64,000 nucleotides of DNA from Tetragonia tetragonoides (lineage: Eukaryota > Streptophyta > Magnoliopsida > Caryophyllales > Aizoaceae), in the NCBI GenBank assembly GCA_038025085.1, contig CM076148.1:2792501-2856500 (forward strand). Reading direction: 5' to 3'. The position numbers and the translations under genes are program-made. Below, one piece after another: positions 47,645 through 59,196 of the stretch (within the stretch, counting starts at the first letter, position 1; each line of letters opens with the position of its first letter). Under the pieces are notes generated by a model. The model was not told the DNA's origin. It was given only the letters and a program-made list of their open reading frames with translations, and did not search any database.

Positions 47645-47842
47645 ACTTACTTCTTCATCTGCCATCATTCTGTTGCAAATCTCAATTTCCTCTTTTTCTA
47701 ACCTCACCGCCGGCAACATCTCCGGCATTGAACGGGGCAACGGCATTCCTCTCTGCAGAGCAGACGTGCCCTCATCCGATTGGCTCAAGAAATGGCTCTC
47801 CGGAAGATCCGGCCAGTTAACGCAACCCAGATAGGAAGGCAA
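47645..47842 (-). other. Possible orphan exon of an unrecognised gene
   Basis: On the minus strand a frame opens at 47842 and reads about 64 codons, from MPSYLGC to CNRMMADEE, then meets a strong donor GTAAGTTAT near 47651. Base composition is less AT-rich than its surroundings. I do not recognise the protein and see no downstream exon, so this may be a gene relic or chance. Confidence 0.25.
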
Positions 47843-48087
47843 TCGGGTACTCGAACCGATCCGACCCGAATTTCGCCATCTAAGATATGGCCAAATAGCT
47901 GCCCTAGCAGTTGTGTTACGTTAGGACCGGAGTAGTAATAATTTTCTGGTTGTTGGGCTTGGCCAGTGGGCCTTGATGAAGATCATGATGAATCAGCTGG
48001 CACAGCTGCCCAATCTAATGTCCTGACTCCTAACCCAATTACCCCAATTCTAATTGGAACCGGGTCAATCATGTGTTAGTCTACCGT

Positions 48088-48512
48088 GAACTAAGTAATT
48101 TTGAGGGGTGGTTTCAAGTAAAGTATTTTTGAGGGATGGCTGCAGGTGAAGTAGGGGGTGGCTTCCGGTAAAGTAATTTTGAGGGGTGGCTCCAGGTGAA
48201 GTAGGGGATGGCTCCAGGTAAAGTAATTTTGAGGGGTGGCTCCAGGTGAAGTAAGGGGTGGCTCCAGGTGAAGTAATTTTGAGGGGTGGCTCCAGGTGAA
48301 GTAATTTTGAGGGGTGGCTCCAGGTGAAGTAAGGGGTGGCTCCAGGTGAAGTAATTTTGAGGGGTGGCTCCAGGTGAAGTAGGGAGTGGTGGCTCCAGGT
48401 AAAGTAATTTTGAGGGGTGGCTCCAGGTGAAGTAGGGAGTGGCTCCAGGTAAAGTAAGGGGGTGGCTCCAGGTGAAGTAGAAGTGGTGCCAAGTATAAAT
48501 TTGAGGGGTGAC
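48088..48512. repeat. Composite minisatellite of 28-bp and 22-bp units
   Basis: Units share GGGTGGCTCCAGGTGAAGTA. Some carry AATTTTGAG (28 bp) and some do not (22 bp). The two forms often alternate over about a dozen units. A related single unit lies at 48925-48960. The long minus-strand frames over it are products of the repeat. Confidence 0.9.
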
Positions 48513-48519
48513 TCTAGCA

Positions 48520-48895
48520 GCTTGTTTGGTTATATTGGGTAGATTGGAAAGGAAAAACAATGAAGAGAAGGGAAGAGAAAGGAAAAGAATTATGTTTCCT
48601 GCGTTTAGTTGTATAAAAAGGAATTGAAAGGAAAATAACATTTTCTGTTGTTTGGTTGATGAGATTTGGAAAGAAAAGAAATGAATGACAATTTTAAACT
48701 CATTTTCCGTTCAAATTCCACCAATTTGGGAGGAAAAGAAATGGAGGATTTCATAAGAAAGCTTTCCCATCATTTCCTTTCCTTTTCCTTCATTTCCTTT
48801 TTTATTTTTAAAACCAAACATGAGAAAAGTTAATAGATTTCTCTTCTTTTCCTTTCCTTTCCTCTCATTTCCTATCTACCAAACTAGCTCTAGGT
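48520..48895. mobile_element. MITE, GCTTGTTTGGTT ends, copy 1
   Basis: About 370 bp. Left end GCTTGTTTGGTT and right end ACCAAACTAGCT are near-inverted. The left half is purine-rich and the right half is its pyrimidine-rich near-complement, so it can fold on itself. It has a second copy at 49664-50036. Confidence 0.75.
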
Positions 48896-49436
48896 GAAAT
48901 AGGGGTGACTCCACTATTAGAGGGGGGTGGCTCCAGGTGAAGTAGGGGGTGACTCCAAATATGAAATTCGCCTAAGTAGTAAGTAAGGTGACATTAGTAG
49001 ACTGAGGGTACGTTCTTTAAAGCTGAACTTACCATAACTGAACTGAATTGAATTAAACTTAACACCACTAAACTGGACACTGAAATGAATTAGACACCAC
49101 TTAATTGAATTTAACACAACTTGACTATGTGAGACAAAAAATATGTTTCTAAACTCATTACCAATAAATTGAACTAAACATCACTTATTTAGTTATATGT
49201 GTCTATAATATATGCACAAGTTTTGAAATTTTGCATAGCTGACCGTCTTAACTATAATAATTAAGATACATAAATGGAAAAGAAGTTCTTAATTCTTAGA
49301 ATGATGTAATTGATGGTATTATGCATAGTTGGAATGATCAAAAAAATTGTGATAAATCAGAGAATCAAGCAGAATACTCGATTTGTGTTTTGTTTGCCAC
49401 TCGTGAAAATGTCTCTAAAATTATAATTAGAGAGAC

Positions 49437-49655
49437 TAAGAGTTAATTTGGTAGAGAGGAAAAGAAAGAAAGGGAAAAGAAATCTAGGACTTTTCTCATG
49501 TTTGGTTTTCAAAATAAAAAGGAAGTGAAGGAAAAGGAACGGAAATGACAGGAAAGTTTTCTTTTGAAATCCTTTCTCTCCTTTCCTCCCAAATTGGTGG
49601 AATTTAGACGAAAAGGGAGTTTAAAACTGTCATTATTTTCCTTTCCTTTCAAATC
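49437..49655. mobile_element. Partial inverted copy of the GTTTGG MITE
   Basis: Purine-rich GGAAAAGAAAGG stretches followed by ACTTTCC-type sequence read as the reverse of the right half of the 48520 and 49664 copies. Confidence 0.55.
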
Positions 49656-49663
49656 ACATTAAA

Positions 49664-50036
49664 GCTTGTTTGGTTGTATTAGCTAGATTGGAAAGGAAAA
49701 GAAATGAAGAGAAGGGAAGAGAAGGGAAAAGAAAAGAAAGGAAAAGAATTATGTTTCCTACGTTTGGTTGTATAAGAAGGAATTGAAAGGAAAACAACAT
49801 TTTCCGTTGTTTGGTTGATGAGATTTGGAAGGAAAAGAAAGGAATGACAGTTTTAAACTCACTTTCCGTCCAAATTCCACCAATTTGGGAGGAAAGGAAA
49901 TGGAGGAAATGATGGGAAAGTTTTCCCATCATTTCCTTTCATTTCCCTTCACTTCCTTTTTATTTTTAAAATCAAACATGGGAAAGTTACTAGATTTCTT
50001 TTCCCTTCCTTTCCTTTCCTCTCAACCAAACTAGCT
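49664..50036. mobile_element. MITE, GCTTGTTTGGTT ends, copy 2
   Basis: Direct repeat of 48520-48895 with scattered changes, ending ACCAAACTAGCTTA. Another inverted partial copy follows to about 50195, so these elements are nested in or next to one another. Confidence 0.75.
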
Positions 50037-50811
50037 TAACCAAATAACAGAAGTTGTTGTTTTCCTTTCAATTCATTCTTATACAACCAAACGTAGAAAA
50101 CATAATTATTTTCCTTTCCTTTCTCTTTCCTTCCCTTGCCTTCCCTTCCTTTCTTTTTTTTTTTCCATTCTCATTCATACAACCAAACAATCTGTAAGGG
50201 ATGATAGGGTTATTTACTTATTTGCATATTACATATACATTTCACTACAACAAAAGAGAAATGTCTAAGGCTGAAATAAAAGATGAGGATTGTAATTATA
50301 GGAGGAATGAGTGGTGGCCTGGTGGGTCTAAAGAGGCTTCTCGCCCCTCCCCGAAAAGTTTTATGTCTTCATGTAAAACTAGTTTTTAAATCGGTTCGAT
50401 ATCTGAATTGTATGTTAGTAGCATATTGGATATAATTCACTAAATAAAAATAAAATTTTCTTTGTGTGAGTAACTTAACGTTCATTTATTTGTCTACATT
50501 TAGCCCCCCTCTCCTAAAATTACTAGACCCGATTATGCTCATGAAACGAATTTGCCCAATATTAGACTATACTCGACAATCGAATTGGACCAAGCTCATA
50601 GTACCACTTCAAACTTTCATAGTGATAACTGATAAGCAACTAATAAATAAATAAATATCAAATCAAATTCTACTACATAGTTCATTTTCGATTATTCGAT
50701 TACACCAACTCAAAATGTATCAATCTTTAAAGTGGCTAGAAAAATCTTGGGTGGACTTAAGTTTAAAATTTTGGCCTCTGATCTATTTATAGAAATTCTG
50801 CCTACAGTTCA

Positions 50812-51243
50812 GGTTTGTTCGGCAATACTTAGTTGTAGCGGTAGCCTAAACTGTTTTATTAGTGGTTAGCTGTTGAACTAGCTATTTGTTGTCATGAGCG
50901 GTACGTAACTGTTAGCGGTGTACTTGGTTGAGTGTTCGGTAAAGTTAGCGATTTGGTTAGCTTATCGATGTAAAATAACATAAAATGACATATTATTATT
51001 ATTATTTATTATTAAAAATAAAGGGATAGAATCGGAATCCAATCCCTAAATAATTCCAACAGCTAGCCTTTTGAGTTGAAAGACTAATTTTATTAGCTTT
51101 TGTAAAACACTAATCTAACAGCTAACAACTACTACTAAAGACTAATTACCTTCACCGAACACGATAAATTAGAATAAGTAGTAATTTAACTAGTTCAAAC
51201 CACTAACAGCTACCTAAAAGCTAGTTGCCGAACACACCCTTCA
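50812..51243. mobile_element. MITE with GTTCGGCAA ends
   Basis: Left AGGTTTGTTCGGCAA and right TTGCCGAACACACCCT are inverted, with TAGC and GCTA words repeated inward, about 430 bp. It is an imperfect fold-back, hAT-like in style; no clear target duplication. Confidence 0.6.
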
Positions 51244-52690
51244 TGATTTTGAAACTAAATAACCGATCACTAAAATCTGATAAGAGTTTCAGACGCAATT
51301 GACAAACAATCTTGTTTTTAACACTACTAGGTGGCACTCTTCATAAGCAAAATATTTATTGAACCAACACTAGAGATTCATTGAAAACATACTGCAGATT
51401 CATTGAAATTATGATTTCAAATCCCATATTCACAAGATGTAAGGCAATGCCTATGTAGGCCAACCGTTTTTGACACAAGCCAAAGATTTTGAAGAGGCTT
51501 TTGACTTGAGGGAGTTAGTTCCCATCATTGTCATATGCTTATAACAATATACATTATTATTTGGTTTAATTACTTTTTCTGGATGACCTCTATAAGACTG
51601 GCTCTTGTTGCGATTTTAACCTATTCGACTAACAAGTTTAGCCGACCACTTGGAATCAAATGGAGCCAAACCAAAGCCCTATGCTGAGCTCTATCAGTGA
51701 TAGTTTAGTCTATCAGGCATTCAGGCTAGCCATAGCAATAGGAGCACCTTCATGGAAGGGTCTAATATGCAATAATATGACTACATCTGTCTTGTATAGT
51801 TGTATGCCTGTTGCTAAGTAATTGACGGTCTTCCAGTTAGCTGTTTAGTATGTGGTTGTGCTCCATAAAAGCTGTGATATCTACCCCTTTTTCACTATGG
51901 TGTTCATGCTGTGTTTCTATCAAGTATCTAGGTAAACCAGAAGACCCCTCATGTCAACTATTTTGGTCAAGTATAATTTAGTATCATGTGATACTAACTC
52001 TTTTCTTAAACCATGTCCTCTGGATCATTTTTGCAGTATAGTACTCTATTTATACATCTCAGTTGGTCTAACTTAATTTTTCAGACCTTTTCTACGAATG
52101 CTAGCTGATGAGGCTGAATTAGATAGGCTATGCTGTATCAAGTGGGAATTTAAGTCCATGACATTCATACTTCACTAAACTCATGAGATAAGAGACTGAG
52201 AAGCCTAATCCCGTTTTAACAATCCCATACACAAGCACATAACCACAAAATCATAAAAAACAAGCACAAAACATCACATAATCTATCAAAATTAAGCATA
52301 TCAAACTAGCTTTTGTCAATTTATCACACAAACTACAGTTAATTAACAACATACTCTACTAAAAATTCACAACCACCTCATTGATACACTCATTCACTCT
52401 CAATTAACAAAACTATTCAACCCTAAATTTTCATACAAAATTAAGCAATACATACCTTAAAATTGATAGAATTTTACAAAAGAAGCAGACTTTGAATTCG
52501 CTAAAAATTTGTAAGAGAGAGCATGGGAGTTGAGCTTCGAATAGTGAAGCGTCGCAATTCGCAAAAATGAAGAGAGAGAAAATTGCTCACTAAGCCGTAA
52601 GAGAAAAAAGAATCTGCCTCTTAATTTTTAAATAAAAAAAAAAAGAAAACAGGATAGTTTCTCCTCTTTAGTTTTTACCATTTTGCCATT
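51244..52690. other. Intergenic, no gene recognised
   Basis: AT-rich. A purine-rich leader-like stretch occurs near 52490-52610. No supported exon, RNA gene or mobile element. Confidence 0.4.
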
Positions 52691-52794
52691 AATGAAACCT
52701 GTTCCTCGCGTGTTTTTTCATTTTCAGGGCTGAATTTGGACCGTTGATTATGTTGATCGAATGGCTCACAGTAATTCGTGGTTTGTATGATTTG

Positions 52795-52869
52795 TATGTT
52801 GATAGGGCTAACTTTTGTATATGATAGGGTTAACTTGTGTACATAATAGGGTTAACTTTTTATATATGA
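52795..52869. repeat. Minisatellite TATATATGATAGGGTTAACT, left part
   Basis: Three imperfect units of about 22-26 bp. It continues at 54862-54960 on the other side of the Helitron. Confidence 0.8.
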
Positions 52870-54800
52870 CTAGGTGTATGCCCCGTGCGATGCACGGGCT
52901 TATAGTTTACATTAGAAAATATATTTTGAATGATATCAAGAAAATAGGTTAATGATTTATCAATACCGTCTATAATAACTAATATAGAAATTACACGTAC
53001 AAAACCAAAGTTGTGTGAGTATAAAATTGCTTATGTGACATACAATAATAATTATTTAGATTTAAATGATAAGTTAAATTTTTATATTTTCATACTTTAA
53101 AAAAAATTCAAATAAATAGTTAAATGACAGATTCACAACCGTGCACCATCTTGATATAATGTCTTTGTGGAATTTATACATTCATGTGCTTAATTAGTCC
53201 ATAAATTTATCTACCGAGCTTATTAATAGCCAATATACTACTATTGGTTCTTATCTCTCTTTGATTTATATTTTTTTTATATATAAAATTACTTATGTGT
53301 CATGTAATGCGTTATGACAACGGTTTGATCCATGTAGATAAAATAATTTTCTTTCTTTTTTTATAGTTAAAAGAATTTATTGAAGAAAACAGTGTTTAAA
53401 CCTACTTTATTCACATTATTTTACCAAATTAGCTTATTGCCCCATCTCCATGAACCATGTACTTGTTGGGGTAGAGAATCACTATGAAGATTAGATGCAT
53501 ATATAATACGTTAATTTATTAGTTAGTTTTAAAGTCTTTATGCATTTATTACTTTGACTACTTTACCTTATTAAATTCTTATATCTAGTTTTTGGTATAG
53601 TTTAGTTTAAGGTTTAATTATGTGCATGTATCATTCACTCAAATAAATAAATAAATGTTTATGTATCCTATTTATAAATTACTACTATATAATATGGTTC
53701 ATATCCTCATTAATTGGTTAACTTGGCATAACTTTTGAATATAATGATGATTGACATGGCAACATGCAAAACACGTGTAAATACAATGATCAATTTTGAT
53801 ATAGGATCATTTTATAGTATGTTCTTTTTTCGAAAATTCATACGCCAAAAACTTTCTTCAAGAAAATAGTTTAAGTGATAGGTTTACAATTAAATACCAT
53901 TTTCATGTGCTCAGTCAATCGAAATATTAATACCTCTACGTGCTTGTGTAACTCTATAACTTTCTACCATGCCAAAACCCATTACTAACGTTTTTGTTTC
54001 TCTTTGGTCTACAATGTATTAAAATTATTAATAATATTTTTCATATAAAAATAATTTGTGTTGAATGTCATTTATTATGCAGCAGTTGTTTGGATCCACA
54101 TGGCCAAACTAATTTCCTATTTTTCTAATAAAAAGAAATTGATTAAAAAAAATAGTTATATTTACACCAATTTTACTTAAATGTCATTTATTATATAGCA
54201 ATTGTTTGGATCCACATGGCCAAACTAATTTTCTATTTTTCTAATTAAAAGAAACTGGTTAAAAAAATACGAGTAATAGTTATATTTACACCAATTTTAC
54301 TTAAATATTGTACTAATTTACTATATTTATCCATCATCATGGAGAATCACTTATAATTTTGTTTAATGTCATGTATTATGCAACGGTTGTTTATTTGGGT
54401 CCATGTAGACAAATTAATATTTTATTTTTTTAATTAAAAAAATACTAAAAAAAATAATTATGTTACTTAACTATTCTACTAATCTATATATTTCTCCAAC
54501 TTCCTGGAGAATCATTAAAAATTTCATATGTATAATCTACCAAAAAATGGATTATATATATTAGGGATATTTTCTCTTGTAAATTAGATTCATTGTACCT
54601 AATTTTTAGCATAATTTATTTTAAGTTAATGTATCATATCTATGAAATTAATAATGTTCATGTATCGTAATTAATTAGATAATATGGTTCATGTATTGTC
54701 ATTAATTATTTAGATGACATGACATTGCCTTTTAGATATGATGATGACTGGAATAGTGACATGACATGACACGTGTCGATGCAGCGGTTGTCATGATCTA

Positions 54801-54861
<61 letters not shown>
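52870..54861 (-). mobile_element. Non-autonomous Helitron, 1992 bp
   Basis: On the minus strand the 3' end is CTAG followed by T, preceded by a hairpin (CCCGTGCATCGCACGGG, about 7 nt upstream of CTAG). The 5' end is TCTAATATATA. The element sits exactly between A (52869) and T (54862), the Helitron target, inside a minisatellite whose unit is restored when the element is left out. No RepHel frame is visible. A ~115-bp segment containing GGATCCACATGGCCAAACTA is tandemly repeated near 54062-54300. Confidence 0.85.
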
Positions 54862-54962
54862 TAGGGTTAACTTTTATAAATAATATGGTTAACTTTTTAT
54901 ATATGATAGGATTAACTTTTTATATATGACAGGGTTAACTTTTATTTACTTAATAGAGTTAA
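54862..54962. repeat. Minisatellite TATATATGATAGGGTTAACT, right part
   Basis: Four more imperfect units, in register with 52795-52869 once the Helitron is removed. Confidence 0.8.
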
Positions 54963-55658
54963 TTAATTGTTAAAATTAAATTAAAAGAAACAAAGTGAGT
55001 TAAAAAAAAAAAAAAAAAATCCCTCCTCCCCAACCACCGCCAACCCTTCCCAACCACCGCCAGAGCCCTGCCTTACCACATCCAAACCCGACACCGCCAT
55101 GACTCTAGCCGGCGACCACAACGACGACCACCAACCAGCCACGACCTCCCTCCACTCTCTCTCCTCCCTTCACACCCTCACTCTCTCGATCTCCTCCACT
55201 AACGACATTCACCCTGTACCACCCCCGCCACCGGCAATTTCGCCGCTTATTGGCGATCTCACAGGTGACTTCGTCGCACGCCACACCACGGCTGAGCCCC
55301 ACACGTACCCACCGGAAACCATGGAGGAACCGATGGTGGTCGTGTGCGAGAGAGTGACAGCGTGGAGAGAGAGACGGCGGCAGCGGAGAGGAGAGAGACG
55401 GCGACCAGAGAGTCGCCGGAGATTTGTCGGAGGAGAGAGAGAGGGTGAGGTGAGAGAATGAGGTTGAGAAGAAAAGATTAATTATATGCTGATGGGAGAA
55501 TTGACGAAACAATCCTTCATTATTGAGAAAAATAACGAGCTTATCCCTATCTTTTGCATTAATTCCCTCCGTGTCCCAAATTGTTCCGAAATGATTCTGG
55601 GCCTTTGATTTACTCAAACAACGGCCACGATTGGTTCTCATAGTCATTTCATCCTGAT
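54963..55658. other. GC-rich, CT/GA-rich gene-like segment
   Basis: After an A-rich tract (54998-55018) the sequence becomes rich in CACCGCC and CGGCGACC words and reads open from 55099 to 55461 (120 codons, proline-, serine- and arginine-rich). The style matches the captured leader or first-exon pieces at 43430-43800, 55900-56350 and 62200-62260. I do not recognise a protein, and a captured gene fragment inside a transposon is more likely than a gene. Confidence 0.35.
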
Positions 55659-55678
55659 TATATATATATATATATATA

Positions 55679-56620
55679 GGTGAAGACTCCTATACAAACT
55701 CCCCTTAAATACAAACCGTACAAATCCAATCTGAACCGTTGCATTTACATAATCAAGGGCCCAGATTTGTTTTATTAAGAAAGGACGCGCTGGGAATTAA
55801 ATTAAAAGATAAGGGCAAGTTGGTCGTTCGCGTATAAATTGCCTTGCCAAAAGAACTGTTTGTAATCATCGGATACCATTTCTCGATCTACTGCTCATCC
55901 TCTCTCTCCTCACCAGTTCTTTCTCTCTCCTCTTTCCCCGTATCCACTCTCTCTCCTCACATATCCGGTGACCATTCTCTCTCCTCACCACTTCTCCGAC
56001 GACATTCGAGCGTTTCCGACAATTTTTATGCTTTATTTTGACCCATTGGTGCTTCGGTGAAGGAAGTTGGTGGCGATCTCACCGGTGGTTCCATGGGTGA
56101 TGTCTAAGGCTTTATGTGCGTGAGAGAAGAAATGGTGGCGCTGTCGGAGGACCTCTGCGGCATAAGGCGACCTCGCCGGTGGTTTGGGCGACCGTGGGGG
56201 CAGGTGGTGGATAGAGTGAGGGGAGGAGAGAGAATGTGATCCAGTTGGAGGTGGAACCAGTGGTGGTGGTGATTGGAGGTGGCGACAGTGATGGTGGTGG
56301 TCGGAGGTGGCGACATTGGTGGTGGTGGAGGGAGGTGGTGACAGTGGTGGTGGTGGTGGAAGGAGAGAGGATTTGGAATTATATGTTAATGAATTTGGAA
56401 TTATGTTTTAATGAATTTGGAAACATATTTTAATGAAGCTGTGATTTGCTTTTAATGAATTTGTAATATTATGATAATGAAGTTGTGGTTTGATTTTAAT
56501 GAAGTTGTACTTTAATGTTAATGAAGTTGTGCTTTGTCTATAATGAATATATAATTTATAATGGCTGTCAGCTCAAACTAATCTAAGGGCTTGGTTTGTA
56601 TGGTTTGTATACTAAGGGGA
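55679..56620. mobile_element. TA-flanked element with inverted ends, ~940 bp
   Basis: It lies between (TA)n tracts at 55659-55678 and 56620-56646. The left TCCCCTTAAATACAAACCG is inverted at the right as GGTTTGTATACTAAGGGGA, with several mismatches. It carries a CT/GA-rich gene-like segment and GGTGGTGGTGG runs. Superfamily not assigned; a MULE-like element is possible. Confidence 0.6.
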
Positions 56621-58733
56621 TATATATATATATATATATATATATAATAGAGTTCAGATGAGAAGGCTAGCTACGGTAAGATGGTGAGAAGTGATATACA
56701 CCGTTGATCGCTCTAATCGAACGGTCCAGACCACACCCGAAAATTAAAACGTGCAGTGGCAAAATTGTAATAAAGCTGAAGTTACGCTTCTCCTATATAA
56801 GCCGTATTTTTGTTTTCACTCAAAACCTTTTTCCTTCATTTTCCAGCCCTACGGGCTACGAGAGAAGAGAGACTATGTGAGATGAAAGCAGAGGTTCAAA
56901 GAAAGATTGATCCTGAAGAAGAGAGATAAGCTCTTCAACTCATGTGATTTCGATTTGAAGGTAAGTTTTGATCAAACTTTGTGCCTTCTACGATTTCTAG
57001 GGTATAATTTGTGTTAATATTCGATGTTTAGGTTTTTTTCATTGTCTATGTCGATTTATAGAGTTGTGTCAGTATTAATATTCGGTTTCTAGGTTTTCTT
57101 CGAATTTCGACTCATTTCTTCTATCGTATTGTTGAATCCCTACTCATCTCTTCTGTTTTGTTGTTGTATTAGTTCATAATTCCCATCTGTTTTTGCGATT
57201 CAAATTTCGAGCTAGGTTTTTCTTCGATTTTGTCTTTTGTCCAAATTTTTTGTTCCTTTTTGTTAATTCTTTTTCTCTTTTGATTCTACTTACTGTTACG
57301 TGTTCTCAATTTTCTCTCTATATTTTGTTTAGATTTGGTTCATTGCTATAGTACGCTTCTTTGATTTTGATTCTTGCTAAAGGGAGTTATTGTTGTATTT
57401 GATTTTAGGAACTGCTTAGGTTTTCAGTTTTCTAGCTATTAGGTTAGCAAATTTGGTTAGCTACTCTTAATTGACCTATAATACAACAAAGTGACCGATT
57501 CAAAACCACTAAGTGACCATTATATGCTTTCTCAATGATGTTGTTGAAGCTGAAAAATGGTTTGATAACAGTGGCATATATTTCAATGTCATATTAAGTT
57601 AGCTAGTCGAGGTGACCCCTTATACAGAGAACAATGACCCTTTATACATCGAAAAGTGACCTTTGTGATAGTTTTCTTCATTTATTTGTTGTGCGATTTC
57701 ATACTCGTGATATTGTCACCCATAGCATTGTTGCTCGTTCAAGTTTCATAGAGCACTATTTCCTTCTCAGTTGTTTCCCTGTGCCCTATTTCATATGGTG
57801 TGGAACACTTTTACATTTTCTTTTCTTTTTTATTCATGGCAGGAGTTACTAGAAGTAAGAACCTAGGGTGTTTGTTGATGCTAAAACTGCTAATGCTGAT
57901 AATAAAAGATGAAGGGCCTGTAAAGAAGTTGCTCCTGCTTCAAAATTAATCGATGATTCAAAATTAATGTTTATTTTATTGATATTGATATTGTTCATTT
58001 ATTATTCTATAAATGACCTTACGTAGTCTTAAAAGTGATATGTCTTTCCTTCGAGAGTGACCTCTCAATCATCGGTTTCTTTTGGTTAAATTATGAGTGT
58101 CAGAATTTCATTTTATTTGACAATCCCATTGTAAATTCATTTGTTTAGTTCTTCACTGCTTATTATCCTCATCATTGTGTTTTGTTCTCCTGGTTGTCTA
58201 ACTATATATTACTTGGATGTCCTTGCTTGCTTGCCTCTTACTTGATTCCCACCTACAGTATGATATGGGAAGATTGAGAATGTGAAAGTAAAAAACCTCC
58301 TGCTTATTTTATTTATTTATTTATTTATTTAAATAGGTGCTGCTTCTTACTACATTAAAATCTTAAGGTGAAGCAGCATTTGGTAGTGAGTCTGCTGGTT
58401 ACTCTTTTCATTTTTGTCACAGAAGTATTTGATTGGGTACATGGCATAAGGTTTGGTTTGTCATTGTCAGTTTTGAGGCTCTTATTTTGCTGGATTTTTC
58501 AAAGCAGAAACAAAGTGGGAAAGAGGGGCTCTTTTCCTCCTATAAGTGACCCTGGACAATCTTACAAGTGACCCTACACAAGCTAACAAGTGACCCTGCA
58601 CAAGCTAACAAGTGACATATCTCTCTGTTACAAGTGATCCCTCATACTCTGATCTCTTTCTCTTTATAAAGTGACCACTCAAAGTATTCTTTCAATTTTT
58701 AGTCATTTATTTAGGCATTTACTTGGCCTTTTT

Positions 58734-58804
58734 AGTCTATTAGCTCAATAGTAGAGCATTTGTGCAATGCACAAAAGATGTAGGTTCAAATCCCACATAG
58801 ACTT
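58734..58804 (+). other. tRNA-like sequence 1
   Basis: 71 nt. The acceptor stem AGTCTAT/ATAGACT is perfect, as is the D stem GCTC/GAGC. The T loop is TTCAAAT with a stem carrying one mismatch. The anticodon arm pairs as GTGC-AAT-GCAC, leaving only three unpaired bases and no T33, and the D loop lacks GG. It is probably a tRNA-derived relic rather than a working tRNA gene. Confidence 0.55.
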
Positions 58805-59125
58805 CTTATTATCTTGGATTATTATAGTTAGAAAGAAGTGACCCCTTCTCCCCTTTTAATGCTCAACAATTAGTAATTCAGTTAGTGTATGCTTTATATG
58901 ACCTTGCAAAATGTTAAAAGTGACCCCTCTTCCTTTTTAAGATGACCCCTCAAAACTTATGCAATCCACATCATAGCAGGTGCCCATGGTAAAATCCGTA
59001 CATATTACAACAATTAGACATACATGCCCATGAGATTGCCCTACACAACAACCAATTTTAACATAGAGCTAAAGGAAACACGAGGTAGATCCTCATATGA
59101 CCAAAAGTGACCAATTGTCAAGTAG

Positions 59126-59196
59126 TAGCCTATGTAGGATTCGAACTTACATTCATTGTGCAACGCACATTGCTCTACCAATTGAGCTAATAGGCT
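59126..59196 (-). other. tRNA-like sequence 2, inverted relative to the first
   Basis: 71 nt on the minus strand: acceptor AGCCTAT/ATAGGCT, D arm GCTC-AATTGGTA-GAGC with GG, T loop TTCGAAT. The pol III A box (TAGCTCAATTGG) and B box (GTTCGAATCC) look good. The anticodon arm is again a GTGC-GTT-GCAC hairpin with a three-base loop. Clearly related to 58734-58804. Confidence 0.55.

Noticed and set aside
48091..48641. Long minus-strand frames rich in LEPP and SPGATP repeats
   Set aside because: They are open only because the 28/22-bp minisatellite lacks stops. There is no start context, splice logic or recognisable protein.
55099..55461. 120-residue proline- and arginine-rich protein gene
   Set aside because: Composition-driven frame inside transposon-like DNA, without recognisable domains or splice structure. 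Described only as a gene-like segment.
58734..58804. Functional tRNA gene
   Set aside because: The anticodon arm closes to a three-base loop, T33 is missing and the D loop lacks GG. Kept only as a tRNA-like relic.
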